Positions 34,801 to 46,678 of a DNA stretch of 64,000 nt are shown in pieces. The notes beneath the pieces were generated by a model. The model worked only from the letters and a program-made list of their open reading frames with translations. It had not been told where the DNA came from and made no database searches. The translations under genes and the position numbers were made by a program. Source of the stretch: Stromatinia cepivora (lineage: Eukaryota > Ascomycota > Leotiomycetes > Helotiales > Sclerotiniaceae). The stretch is from positions 1,115,001 through 1,179,000 of the forward strand of contig RCTD01000017.1 in the NCBI GenBank assembly GCA_014898415.1, written 5' to 3'. How positions within the stretch are numbered: the stretch's first letter is position 1; every line of letters begins with the position of its first letter.

Positions 34801-37537
34801 TTCTTCTATGAAGAGTTCCGAACTTCCTCCTATCAATTCGAGTTATCACTGATCAGTCAGCCTCTCTTGAATTTATCATGGTATCAAATTTAAACTATCA
34901 ATCTTTATTGATTATCCCGAGATTAGAAGTATATTAATGCTACTGTTTCTGTTACTGTTACTGTCTTCGTCCTCGTCGTCGTCATCAGCATCATATCATG
35001 ATGATTGCTCGTATTGTTTTGGGCCATTGATTAAAATAACCATCATTCTACGATCAAGCACGACAGCGGCTATGTACAATGCATCGTCCAGTCAGGAGAG
35101 GCTTGTGATATGATTTCCAGCGAAGGTAGCCTTTTCCGTGTGGCGCTACGACCGCGTTATCGATATTCACGGCGAACCGACCATGTTACCACAAGGATTC
35201 AAGGTAGTTCCAAATCGGTTACAGGCTGGATAAAACCTTGGCTCTAAGCTCGCTTCTTTGCTTTTATTTGGTGCAACCATCCGCTTCTCATCCATGCATA
35301 ATATCATTCCGTAAGCATTATCATGATAAATCAATTCCAACCTCTACGGAGTACACAGATGGTATCTTGAGTCCTTGACTTATCCCGATAATAATAATCA
35401 TATAGTGCACACAGCTCAACAAGGTGCTTGCACACTGCAATGAGTGAATTAATATTTTGTTAAAAAAAATGAAACATCAAACCGATGTTTTAAAGGGGAG
35501 CCAAGTATTTGAACATTTCTCACTGATATATTCCGGACGCGCACCAATCATAGCAGTAATGCCAGCACCTAAAGGCTAAAGTATACTCTTAATCTTTAGC
35601 TTATAGAAACTATGTAACTATGGCACGATTCACGACTCGCGACTCGTGCAATTCTGCAATGCTATTGGAAACGCCTCACAACTTCTCGACGCGATGCTAT
35701 ATCATACAACACTTTGTTTGACATTTGTTTACCGAGGTTCAGGCAACGAACTGCTTCTTCCTAGGCAATCCAAAGGGAAGTCCCGAATGCCCAAAACCAG
35801 ACATCCTCTGTACGCATGCGTGGCAGCCAGCGATCGAATATCTTCATTGTCGTGAGCGTTGGGATATGCAGCCCCATGCTATCCGGCAAAACATCCATTC
35901 CAAGTGCTTTTTTCGAACCACCGACAAACTACACGTTGGTAATGGCGCCGAAGGAATTTTACACCGCTCGCCTCCACATGCTGACTTGAAGATGTCTTCA
36001 TGTATGATATCATCTACAATACCAGGTGATTCAAAAGGATTGTGTGAAGTACGTTGAGTAGATATATCATTCGGCTAATTGAAAGATTGTCTGATTGAAG
36101 ATTCGAAGGGTTTGATGCACTGGAAGACCTGCGTACGAGTGCATCGAGCTATTATGCGGTGGAACAGGAGCTTTTTCCCTGTACAGAACATCAACATTCA
36201 TGGCAATTGATCTCTCTTGCACATGATTCGTTAATCTGATCTGACCGAAACTCAAGGGTCGGATCTGAACAAATTGCATTATGAGCTTCGTGTCGCAGAG
36301 GATTGAATTAAAAAGTCTCACTAACACAGATTTGGATTGCTAAATTGCCAGACAACTCATTATTATTTGACGGAAGAGGCTGGCAGGTTACATTCAAAAC
36401 GAGATCTACAAGGATTTATGCTTGATCTTGGGAAGCTGGGAGGGAAGTCAACCTGTCAAGCAGCCTGCAGGGGATGAAGAAGTTACTTTCTGCTTCCATG
36501 CCCATTTTTTTATTCTTCAGGCGCGCCGTATCCGCTATTGTGACTTTTTCGATGTCTTGCTGTTATAAGAATATAAGAATAAGTGCCACGTTCCTACTTT
36601 CTTGCGAGTCATGCATGGAAAGGTCCGTGTTCTAATGCATCAAAAGTGGGATGCTGTGTATTACCCGAATAATAAGCGTTTGTTGAGGTGCTTCTGTACG
36701 ACAAAAGTTGTGTATATCAATCCTCGACATTCCACCGCCTCGCGTTGCTCGCGTCGCGGCATCATGCCTCAAACTTATTTTCAATTATCCATAATGTACG
36801 GACGCTCGAAGTGATTCAATTTCGATGAGGATCGTACGTTCTTGATATAGCACATTTTAAATGAGGTGTCATTCTCCTGACCTACCCAACTTCAAGTGAA
36901 GTAATTTCAAGGATCGGTCCAGTCTTTCATTTGTGTTATTACCTCCTCCCAATTTCGTTCCCAATTCGTTTCCTTACTTTATTAGAGGTCTGTTATGACC
37001 GCCATGATCAATGAAATTTGATCTTCGGGGACTAGATTGAGTACCAGGTCATCGTTTCCGATAGGTTGAAGAGGTCTATTCTCTTTCATTTATTAGGTCT
37101 TCTTCGTATGTAAGATGAGGCGGACGGGAGAAGTCTCGAAACATTTAATTGAAATGCAAAAAGATCTTCGCTTCTTCGCTTCACCTTGTCTGACTTGAAT
37201 TTCACGTTAAAACCCTCGTAATTTATGTCACATGATTACCGCTACCTCCAGAATTCTAGACTGTTGATCGTTCTATATATAAATCTTACCGAGACAAGAA
37301 GTGGTGCCCCTTACAAGGCTGTGTAATTTCCTGTTGCCACAAATAAATAAGCTTGGTATTTGAACCGTCCGATTCTCTACTCTACTTTCTCCAAATAAAC
37401 AAACCACCTTCGTTTTATTTCATACAGTTCTCCAGGCTCAAGCTTCCCAATCTTGAAAGCATACTCAACTTCATCCTCAATTTCGAAATAATATCTATCA
37501 CCTTTCCAATTATCAACACACATAATCACTTGCAAAA
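31833..37537. other. 5.7-kb gene-poor region upstream of the C2H2 regulator
   Basis: No protein gene is supported across this stretch. It starts with the promoter and probable long 5' leader of the minus-strand C2H2 gene (with a run of 17 T at 32321-32337 and a G run at 32475-32483). It then continues as mixed sequence with only short frames lacking motifs (for example 34250-34441, 35725-36057, 36602-36814). It ends in the promoter of the small secreted protein, with CT-rich sequence before 37538. Long upstream regions like this often hold non-coding transcripts and upstream frames, but nothing here shows one. Confidence 0.5.
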
Positions 37538-37792
37538 ATGCAGTCTTCCATCTTCCTCGTTGCTTTCGCAGCTATTGCAGCAGCCACCGCTTCCGACGCA
37601 TCAGCTGCTACCAGCGCCGTCGCCCCTCTCACCACCGGCACCTTCAGCAACGGAACCGCAACCAACGGCACCTTCGTTTCCCCAACTGCCACTGGCGCTT
37701 CTTCGACTAGTAAGGCTGCTGGTGCAGCCAACTTCGTTCCAGGTGCAGGTGCTCTTGCCGCTGCCGCTGCAGGCATGGTTTACCTCTTGTAA
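37538..37792 (+). CDS. Small secreted, probably GPI-anchored wall protein
   Basis: A single exon of 84 residues. It starts MQSSIFLVAFAAIAAATA, a clear signal peptide with likely cleavage near residues 18-23. The mature part is about 45 residues of A, S, T and G with two N-glycosylation sequons (N38-G-T and N43-G-T) and many potential O-glycosylation sites. The end is a small-residue stretch followed by ALAAAAAGMVYLL, as in a GPI attachment signal. Codon use is strongly C-ending (ACC, GCC, GGC), unlike its neighbourhood, suggesting high expression. It is too short and too low in complexity to assign to a family; a cell-wall or hyphal surface role is inference. Confidence 0.75.
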   Translation: MQSSIFLVAFAAIAAATASDASAATSAVAPLTTGTFSNGTATNGTFVSPTATGASSTSKAAGAANFVPGAGALAAAAAGMVYLL

Positions 37793-39004
37793 ACTTCCCA
37801 TCGGGCGTTAGCTTTCAAATTGTTGTGATACCCGGGTTTCTGCATGCGAGAATGTCACCCTTTTGATTACTTTTTGGCATGGCATTGCTTGGGGTACTGT
37901 TCCAGATGAGATTAAGCGTGCATTGGAGGGGCTTCGGAACGGTGGAGGACACAAGGACGATCATTTGGACGTTGGACGTGGAGATATTGTACCTTTCCTG
38001 GCATTGTTTCATGCTAGCTTCAATTCAAACATACCCTCTTCAGAATACCATGCTGAACATCTCATGCCGTGATATCTTCTTTTCAGATACTAGACGTTTC
38101 TAACTGGCTTCAAACGGTTGATCTTCTATGCGTCGCTACATAAATCTAATTTTGGAATTTCAGAAGAACAAGACATTAAACGAAATGTCTACCATCATAA
38201 ATTGCAGAACACAATACGTGTTACAGAAACCTCCATCCCCAACTCCCCGGAAATCAATACCAAACACTAAACACTACTGTAGAACATCGCACTAAAACAG
38301 CCAGCCATGCAGACGAATCTAGATCCAGCTCCTGTGACTTCAATATCATGCATGTATTAGGATCTGGATACTCTAGACGGATCTATGCATTTGTTTGTAC
38401 GAGTCGCAGCTAGAGCACTCTTCCATCGTACTACCACACTGCAAGACTTCAAGCTGATAGGTATCCCAAGCAGCCTCACACCTGCAGGATGAATAACTCC
38501 ATCCCGAAGAAACGAAAGCCGCGTTTTCGGCATCGGCATGCTGCATGTGCCGTCTCTGTTAAGCACTCGTGTAGTACAGGCCATAGTAACCAATCATGGA
38601 TATGCGGAAGTTATGATATGCAATGCTAGACAAAACGAGAAAGGGGGAAAGCTGACGGGGCCTAGAATATCTTGAGGTTGGTTCTCGGTTCGGTATGGTA
38701 GGTTGGGAACTTGGGTTGGGCATTTCAATTAGAGCATCGGGCGCAAATTCCGATATGCAACAAAACACCACACTCACAAGGCCGTTTGAGGAATTTTGTG
38801 TAGCTGGTGGTTGCTCAGTCATGTGGTTGTGATAAATTTTGGGCTTCAGGAACATGCATAGACTTGCGCTTTTGGTCTTACTTCTTACCCCATCACAAAT
38901 TTATACGGTAGCCGAATTAATTTAATGATTTTTCGAGATTCTCAACTGAGGAGGAAGTAATGTGAGGGCGGCAATTACATCGCCATTGACAACGTCAACA
39001 TAAG
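37793..39004. other. Intergenic, GPI protein to uL29m gene
   Basis: No gene supported. Short frames on both strands (37815-38103 and 38357-38855) have no recognisable motif. It should contain the 3' UTR of the GPI-type gene and the promoter of the mitochondrial ribosomal protein gene. Confidence 0.45.
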
Positions 39005-39852
39005 ATGTCGACATCTACAGTCATTCGGCCTGCGGTCCGTACTCTGCTACAACTGCGAAAAGCAGGAAGTACCCCGCCAGCATTCCTCCTTCCCTGTCTA
39101 CAAGGCTCCTCCACAACTCCATCATGCACTCAATCCACCTCCTTCTCTACCAGCAGCACATACTTATACCCACGCGATATGAACCGTCTGCGTGGAGTAT
39201 CTACACAACGACGAACGGGGCCCCGTCAACCCCTCTCAGTATCTAATGCGAAATTGCCTAAACCCGTCTTGGATGAATCGAAACGAAACAAAGTCAAGGT
39301 TGATGAGGATCACGGATTATACGAATTTTTCAGACACAAGGATAAGCCACTCAGTACGCCTGTTGAGGAGGGAAACCATGGGAGACCATGGAGTGCAGAG
39401 GAGCTAAGGGGGAAGAGTTGGGAGGATTTACATTCACTTTGGTGGATTTGCTGCAAGGAGAGGAATCGCATTGCTACGGAAAGCTACGAGAGGGACAGAT
39501 TGGAGGCGGGGTATGGTGGTGAGGACTCGGAAAAGAGGGACATGACTGTGAGTTTTGATTTAGGTTTATATCCCGTTTGGCTCATGTGCCGCGCAATTCA
39601 ATAATTATACGAAAACTAATTTGGAGGTTTTTAAAGGTTCGGAGAACACAAAGAGCTATCAAACAGGTTTTGACCGAAAGGTACTATTCTTGGCAGGAAG
39701 CCCAGGTTGTTGCGAAGGATGATCCAGAAATCGATCTTTCAGGTCAAGGGCCAATATATACCCCTAGGGATTTCGGAGAAGATATTGAGGAAGATGTTGT
39801 AGCTGAAGGCGAAGGGGAGGCAGAGCAAAAACCTGCTCAAGTCACAGCTTAG
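39005..39852 (+). CDS. MRPL4: Mitochondrial large-subunit ribosomal protein uL29m (MRPL47)
   Basis: Two exons (39005-39547, 39637-39852; 89-base intron GTGAGT...TAAAG) give 252 residues. The first 55 residues are rich in S, T, R and lack acidic residues, as in a mitochondrial targeting peptide. The core GLYEFFRHKDKPLSTP, then GRPWSAEELRGKSWEDLHSLWWICCKERNRIATE (shown in parts: WSAEELRGKSWEDLHSLWW) is the MRPL47/Mrpl4 signature, the mitochondrial counterpart of bacterial L29. The second exon gives VRRTQRAIKQVLTERYYSWQ and a disordered acidic tail. Established role: part of the mitochondrial large ribosomal subunit near the exit tunnel. Confidence 0.95.
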
Positions 39853-40506
39853 GTCATGGAGGATGTGTGATACAAAATCATACCCCTAGGTCAAGAATAA
39901 TGAGTCTTGGGGAGTCATAGGTGTCTCCCAATTGGCATGAACGATTTAGTTGCTACAGCCATCATCTGTATAAGTAGAAACGCATATGGGGCAACACGGT
40001 TATGGCCGCATTATGCATTTATAAAAAAATGATCATCTTTGTCTAAAACAATTGAAGAGTGGTTGGTAAAAGCCAATGCTTTCGTTACTTGCTACTTATT
40101 GGAAGATATCAAAATGAAGGTTCAATAGAAATGAATACCCGGTACAATACAAGTCAACATTCAAGTACTCCATACCAAATACATATATCAATTTGTCAAG
40201 ACCCAAAACCAATCGCAACTATTTACAATGAACTCCACAAATTTGCCCCTGAGGATAATTACACCAAGACAAAATCTACCAGCAGCAACAACAAAGCGGT
40301 AACTCCAGTTTCCCCTTTAGCGAGGCCAATCAAGAGAATCAGTGAACCCAGAACGATGTTGTACGTCTCACCGACCATTTACGGAACTGCCCTTGCAATT
40401 TTCAGTATAAACCACATTTGCGATTTTTCTCACCAGCAAGCTCTCTATATTCTCTTCTTCTTTACAAATCAACCTACCTAATAAATACAAAGATTCTAAT
40501 TTCAAG
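39853..40506. other. Intergenic, uL29m to Rab GDI
   Basis: AT-rich with no coding frame supported. It presumably holds one 3' UTR and the GDI promoter; the 80 bases before 40507 are pyrimidine-rich with an AAG-ATG start context. Confidence 0.45.
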
Positions 40507-42353
40507 ATGGATGAAATCGCCCCAGAGTATGATGTTGTCGTTTTGGGCACTGGTAAGCTTGCTCAACCCCGCATTGGCTGGAGGGGCATGGATGGGAGCA
40601 TTATGCTTTTTGTTGGGGAAATGGCTAACGCTGGATTATAGGTTTGACGGAATGTGTTCTTTCTGGGTATGTGGATTTGTGAGATGATGTAGATTGTATA
40701 CTGATGTTTTTTGGGACAGAGTTTTGAGTGTTAAGGGACAGAAGGTGTTGCACATTGATCGAAATGATCATTACGGAGGGTATGTGTTCCAAGCTTGCAG
40801 AAAGGAAATAAGTCAACAATAACTAATTCTTCAATAGTGAAGCTGCATCCGTCAATATCGAAGCCGTGAGTACGATTTTAGGGTCTGCGAAGCTTTATTC
40901 TGACAATTATGATAGCTCTTCAAGAAATATGGAAACTATAATCAGGGGGAGGAACCTTGGAAGAAGTATGGGCGTGCGAATGATTGGAACATCGATTTGG
41001 TGCCTAAGCTTTTGATGTCTTCGGGTGAACTCACAAATATCCTCGTTTCAACTGATGTTACGAGATATCTTGAGTTCAGATCCGTAGCTGGAAGCTATGT
41101 ACAACAGGGTGCTGGTCAAAAGGCCATGGTTGCAAAGGTTCCATCGGACGCTGGTGAGGCTTTGAGATCATCTTTGATGGGCATCTTTGAGAAGCGAAGG
41201 ATGAAGAGTTTCCTTGAGTGGGTTGGTACATTCGATGTTGCCGATCCTGCTACTCACAAGGGTAAGAGGGTTGAAATACCTCCTTTTCTGGAACCCGCTG
41301 ACAGAAGGAAGGACTTAACATGGGCACTTGCACCATGAAGGACATTTACGATAAATTCGGACTCGAGCCTGGTACTCGAGACTTCCTTGGTCATGCCATG
41401 GCTTTATATCAAACCGATGACTATATCAACGAGAAGGGCTCAGCTCCAGCAACCATCGATCGCATTCGTCTGTACGGAAACTCGGTCGCCCGTTACGGAA
41501 AGTCCCCATACATCTACCCAGCATACGGTCTCGGTGAACTTCCTCAAGGTTTCGCTCGTTTGTCTGCTATTTACGGTGGTACCTATATGCTCAATGCAAG
41601 CATTGACGAGATCAAATATGATGGAGATAAGGTCTGCGGTATCAAGGCGACTATGCATGAGAAGGATGCTCAGGGCAATGACTCCACCATGACTTTCGAG
41701 ACCAAGACAAAGAAGATTATTGCAGACCCATCATACTTCCCAGATAAGGTTCGCGTGGTCGGTCAACTCTTAAAGGCTATTTGCATCTTGAACCATCCAC
41801 TTGCTGGAACTGAGAATGCTGATTCCGCTCAACTCATTATTCCTCAATCTCAGGTTGGACGCAAGAACGGTACGTTCTTATATATTTGAAATACCTGAAA
41901 CTCATAACTGACACATTTTTAGATATCTACATTGCTGTCGTTTCCAACGTCCACAGTGTTTGTCCAAAGGGTTACTATATCGCTATCGTCTCCACCATTG
42001 CCGAGACCGACTCAAACCATCATTTGGAACTTGCACCTGGTCTTGAGCGTCTCGGAAAGATTGAAGAGAAATTCATGGTAAGCATCTCTCCCTCTACCAC
42101 TATCACCCTTACTATGATCAAAATCATCCGAAACTAACATAAATCAACCAAACAGGGCCCACCAATTCCTCTCTACGAACCTATTGAGAGCGGCGAGAAA
42201 GACCGTATCTTTATCTCTAAATCATACGACGCTACATCCCATTTCGAGACTACTACAGACGATGTTAGAGATATCTATCGTCGGGCTGAAGGACACGAAT
42301 TGGTGGTTGAGGGTTTGAGAGAGGGTACTAATTTGGTTGGTGGGGAGCAGTAA
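40507..42353 (+). CDS. GDI1: Rab GDP-dissociation inhibitor
   Basis: Eight exons: 40507-40552, 40642-40666, 40720-40779, 40838-40865, 40916-41261, 41312-41869, 41923-42077 and 42156-42353, 471 residues in all. Four very short exons (46, 25, 60 and 28 bases) at the 5' end assemble the nucleotide-fold start YDVVVLGTGLTECVLSGVLS and HIDRNDHYGGEAASVN. Next come NWNIDLVPKLLMSSGELTNIL, FRSVAGSYV, MGTCTMKDIYDKFGL and YPAYGLGELPQGFARLSAIYGG, all typical of GDI/CHM family Rab-binding and mobile-effector regions. Every intron is short with standard signals and every phase agrees. The absence of the insert seen in Rab escort proteins supports GDI. Established role: it extracts GDP-bound, prenylated Rab/Ypt GTPases from membranes and recycles them. 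It is essential in yeast. Confidence 0.96.
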
Positions 42354-43122
42354 ATTTTGACGATGGAGATTGAGGTTAAATATTCCAGATCGTACGTACA
42401 TAGAGCGGATGAACGGGATTGAAGGATGGATAGGAGGTCCTCGCCGTTGGGAGTGGTCAGAGAGTTTTTATGCATAAGAATGGTACACGGTACCTTTTGC
42501 CTGCTTTACTTTAATAAATTTGATGTTTGTGGTGTTGACTTGATTTGCTTATATACAATTAGTTATCTATTATGTCTGCTGTGTTGTTATTAGCTAAGAG
42601 TAGATAATGGTGATGGCTCGAATAGTTTGTCTTCTGCATGCACGCACGGTTTTTGTCCTTGTCATTGTCGAGCTGGCTTTGGTTTTTAGGGAGGAGGGGG
42701 CAGGGTGGGTAGGCCGGACAGAGAATTCCAAGTTGCAGTTGCGTTTCTATTTTCATTTTCGGCCGAGACCTTACGTGTGGGGGGAAACCTTGAGTTTTCA
42801 AAGAATCCGCAGGACATCTCTGAACTGATTACTGTTGGTCATAGTGAAGTGCCATATTCCGTACCATTAATAGTTTGATTCAACCCCACGGACTTGGGAC
42901 TTAAGATAATTAGAAATATAATGAAAGGGACCACTAATATCAAGATGTAGGTAAGCAGGTTTGCTGAAGCCCATGATATATTATAAGTATAAATGTCTAT
43001 AAAAAAATGAAAAGAGATTTTCGGATAAGTTGTAAAAGATTCTCGTTTTACTCCTCTCATTCCATCATCCATTCTCGGTTTCTCATCTAACTCAAAACCC
43101 GTCACACAAAAACAAATACAAA
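42354..43122. other. Intergenic, GDI to quinone-oxidoreductase-like pseudogene
   Basis: No gene supported. The 42600-42830 segment gives a 73-residue frame without motifs. Confidence 0.45.
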
Positions 43123-44564
43123 ATGTCAACAACACACAGTAGTAGTCACGGTCTCAATCGGAGCTCCGTTACAGACCCTACAAGTCCCAACTGTCAAACC
43201 AGGACAGGATGAGGTGAGAGTGAGAGTTGAGTGGACAGCTTTGGGACCCTTGGATTTACATCAGAATGCTGGGGGTTTGTTTGTTACTCATCCGCAGGTA
43301 TCGGGGGATACGGTTGCGGGGAGGGTGGTGGAGGTTGGGAGTGAGGAGGATGTGGGAGGGTTGAGAGTGGGGGATTGGGTATGTTACATTTTTTCTTGAC
43401 GGAAGGAGGGATGGAAAGAATTCGGGGCTGGGGGGAAGGATGATTGTATGGATGGGTGATAATCGATGATTGGATACTAAGAAACAACTTTAGGTATTTG
43501 GCTATACATTTCGATCACAAAAGGAGAAAGCACAACAAGAATTCGTTACACTTCCCTGGTTTCTTCTAGGAAAGGTTCGTCTGATTCATCAATCCATTCC
43601 ATCTTTAGAGCCGAAAACTTGAACAATAGCAACCTAACCCGCCTAGATCCCGGACGGGATTCTACCTCAGCAAGCAGTTGCCCTCCCTAGCAGCTTCGTC
43701 GCCGTTTCCATACCGCTACCATAGAGCTCGGCTTGGAATCACCATGGCCGAAACCTGAGGATTTTGTACCGGTTAATAAGGATAAGTGTATTCTTATCTG
43801 GGGAGGTTCTTCTTCTGTGCACGTATACTCCTCCGCTATCCCATCCCTTCTGGAATCTAACAAATGCATTTTATAGAGGCCAATACGCCATGCAAATTCT
43901 CACCTACTATGGCCACACCAACATCATCACCACAGCCTCCAAAACCCATCATACTCTTCTCCGGAAATTTGGCGCTGTCCATATGTTTGATTATCGTGAT
44001 GGTGATATCACGGATACGATCCTTCATTCTGCTGAACTAACTAATCAGGAACAAAAGGGGCCGTTAATTCCTTCCATTGGCTGGTCACCGTTAAGGATGC
44101 AAATGTAGATGTGGCGCCCGAGTAAGCAATGTTTAATGCCTTATAGCTTCTTGAAAGTTGAGGACTTGGTGGTGTGGAATTAAAACGATGATTGACTAAC
44201 TTTGAAACTGGATATTCAATGGATGTGGATGATTCAGCACCATGGGCTGAAGGTGTAGAGACGCGAGGCGTACGCACGCATTTTTATCTTGATGTAAGTC
44301 CTGGCTATCCCCAATGATAAGCTAGTTAGTTTCGCGTTTGAGCATCGAGTATATATTAACACCGCATAGAACCCTTTTTTCAAAACAAAACTGCAGCCGG
44401 AAATCATGCCAACGCTATTAGCGCAAGGTGTAGTCCAACCAAATAAGATTAAGATAGTAGAGGGCAGGACATCGTTGGAACGAGCTCAGAAGGCTCTTGA
44501 TGCATTGAGGAGGAAGGAAATTAGTGGAGAGAGATTGGTTTGGAGGGTTGCGGAAGAGGAGTGA
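43123..44564 (+). pseudogene. Broken zinc-free alcohol dehydrogenase / quinone oxidoreductase
   Basis: A medium-chain dehydrogenase/reductase of the enoyl-reductase or quinone-oxidoreductase kind can be followed across several exons. The pieces are VVVTVSIGAPLQ, EVRVRVEWTALGPLDLHQNAGG, DTVAGRVVEVGS, VFGYTFRSQKEKAQQEF, IPDGILPQQAVALPSSF, WPKPEDFVPVNKD, CILIWGGSSSVG, YAMQILTYYGHTNIITTAS, FHWLVTVKDANVDVAPE and a final exon ending RLVWRVAEEE. The only ATG (43123) is out of frame with the body, apparently through a change in a CA run at about 43135. One T seems missing at about 43705. Another shift lies near 44060 beside AAAAGGGG. The join at about 43820 also lacks a donor in phase. The NADPH-binding GGSSSVG motif is kept. 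With three or more breaks it should not make a full enzyme. Confidence 0.8.
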
Positions 44565-44911
44565 GGGATTTTGAGTAAGGAGTCTGGGTAAGGGGTGGAT
44601 AAGTAGATGGATAGATAGGTATAATAGGGTTGGGATTTAACGAAATGTAGTTGAAAGTAATATAGTGTAGACTTACAAAGCGAAATTCTGTAGGGGCAGG
44701 CACATGGATTATTGAGGACGTATGTACTTGGATTGGAAGAGAGAGATCATCTTTACTCGAGTGTTCCTAGAAATTGAACATCTTCTTATTACCTCATAGT
44801 AAGGCGAGAAGACATCTCCAGCTACCTACACAAAGAAGGAAAAATATATGAATGCAATATCATATCTCAACAAGCCAACCCAACCCAACCCAACCTCTCC
44901 TCCCCCGTATC
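44565..44911. other. Intergenic
   Basis: No gene seen. It includes CCCAA/CAACC repeats at 44875-44896. It lies between the 3' ends of the pseudogene (+) and a small minus-strand frame. Confidence 0.4.
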
Positions 44912-45115
44912 TCATTTATAAACCCCTCCATCAGACTCTTTGCTCCCTACCGCAGCATTTGCCTCCTTCTGCTTCTGCAACACCTTCTCCCTTTCCACCT
45001 CATTTTCCTCCGCAAAACTCTTCATCGCATTGCCCCGATTCCATTTCAACCCAAACCGCGAATCCCCTAAAATCCGAAACTCGGCATCACAACCTGTGAC
45101 CCCATGTTGCTTCAT
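44912..45115 (-). CDS. Hypothetical C-terminal reading frame, acidic/basic helix
   Basis: The frame from ATG 45115 to TGA 44912 gives 67 residues: a compact part GCDAEFRILGDSRFGLKWNRG followed by a charged helix (SFAEENEVEREKVLQKQKEANAA). Upstream the frame stays open to about 45150 (AIKDLARR) and is bounded by CTAG, which could be a splice acceptor. The gene may therefore have one or more 5' exons that I could not join. The mix of a folded-looking segment and an amphipathic helix looks like a real protein, but I recognise no family. It is convergent with the quinone-oxidoreductase-like pseudogene. Confidence 0.4.
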   Translation of the reverse strand: MKQHGVTGCDAEFRILGDSRFGLKWNRGNAMKSFAEENEVEREKVLQKQKEANAAVGSKESDGGVYK

Positions 45116-45152
45116 CCTTCTCGCTAGATCCTTTATAGCCTAGCTTATTAAT

Positions 45153-46678
45153 ATAGAAGACTTTGTGATCAGTCGATCCAGGAGTTGCGGAGCGGGTGAT
45201 CTATGGTGGGTTAATTGCTCGGCTGATTGATCGTGTATTGTTTGCTGATTTTGGAGGGTTCTTGAGAAGTGTTTAACAGGATTTTTCAAACAATTGTGAT
45301 GCAGATGTGAGGAGAAGGAATTAAAAGTACCTAAGTCATGCGGTACGTATCATTGCAGCAAGTAATTTTCGGCATCTAAATGCTTGGTACCGATGGGTCA
45401 TTAATACTAGGTTGCAATTATCGGATCTCTAGACGTTCTATCCAGTGGGTGCATGAGAACAGTGCCTCATAGAATGCGACGAAAGTTGATGATAATTTTC
45501 AACCAATTCTATTCCAATTGAATGCCTACTAGGTAATCTGTGTCCAAAAATCAATCGGGTTGGGATATATAAAGGGTTTGGGAGAATATCATGATGTTCA
45601 TCATCTTTAAAGTAGTCTTATGAGTCCGCACCCCCACTGGCGGTCTTTGCAAATTGAAACAATGACAAGTGTCCGTGGAAGTGGAAATATTCCATCGCTC
45701 TCACTTGAGAACAATGAGTAGTGTTTCTACAGCAGATACCTTTAATATGAATTCCAAAAAGGTGCACTAGATATCAAATTCTATCATTTTCCATGGTTCA
45801 TATTGCATCGGCTGGGGAGCCTAATATACATTTTTCTATGAATATGATAGAAAGCGAATGCGCGTGCGCGTATACTGTACGCAAAGTCCGCCTTGTAGGC
45901 TAACAAAATATGAGAAGACGAATGAAAAAGTGCGCGAACTCCTTTTGTAAGGATTGATGTCCAGGTGCGACCGCATTCAGGTACTTATCTGTCCAATGTT
46001 TGCTATACCTTCAATCATATGGAAGTGCAATTGGCTTTTGACCATATGTCAGACCTAGACATACTATGGGTTGGGATCGAGATAACAAGGTGTGAAGTGT
46101 AAAATATAATTATGTGCCGAAACCTGAGTGCGGTGGTAGGTAGATCTCGTCATAGCACTTACTTCGCGGGACGCAAAGGTAAGCGGTAATCTTGTGAAAC
46201 CCCATATAGACCCTTTCCTCTTTGAAGCTCAAGTCATCCGCAAGAGTGATCCCTGTGGTGACGGAGATGTAAAGTATAGGAGAAGTCGTAGCTCAAGGCT
46301 ACTCGAAAGAAATTTCAAGCGAGAGCATTGCGGATATACTCAATGTATGTGATGCTTCCCAAGTTTTTTGACGCGTATTCACTACCCGCTACGAGCAGCG
46401 TATCAATGCTGATGTGTACCATTCATGGCTTTTCTTTCTTGGCATCCTTCTTTCCAGCTTCATTCAACCTAGCCTAACCTCCTCAACTATATCTCAGTGT
46501 ATGCAGATATTCCCCTTCCTCCCCAAATGTACCATAACTCCTCCAGTATCTGTCCAATATTTGTGTCGATATTCTTCAAATCCCAGACATTGTTTCAACT
46601 CAACATCACTTTGTCTCTTGCTGCTTTGTTGTGCTGTATTGATTTTGTCTGCCAAACATCCAATCTTGACAACTAATT
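45153..46678. other. Intergenic, no gene seen
   Basis: Mixed sequence of about 1.5 kb. It should hold the promoter or 5' exons of the small minus-strand frame near 45.1 kb and the 3' UTR of the 62-residue gene. A hydrophobic 96-residue frame on the + strand at 46414-46704 overlaps that gene in antisense and is not supported. Confidence 0.4.

Noticed and set aside
44108..44130. Apparent in-frame TAA after VDVAPE in the quinone-oxidoreductase-like gene
   Set aside because: GA|GTAAGC there is a good splice donor and the next exon continues the protein, so this is not counted as a lesion.
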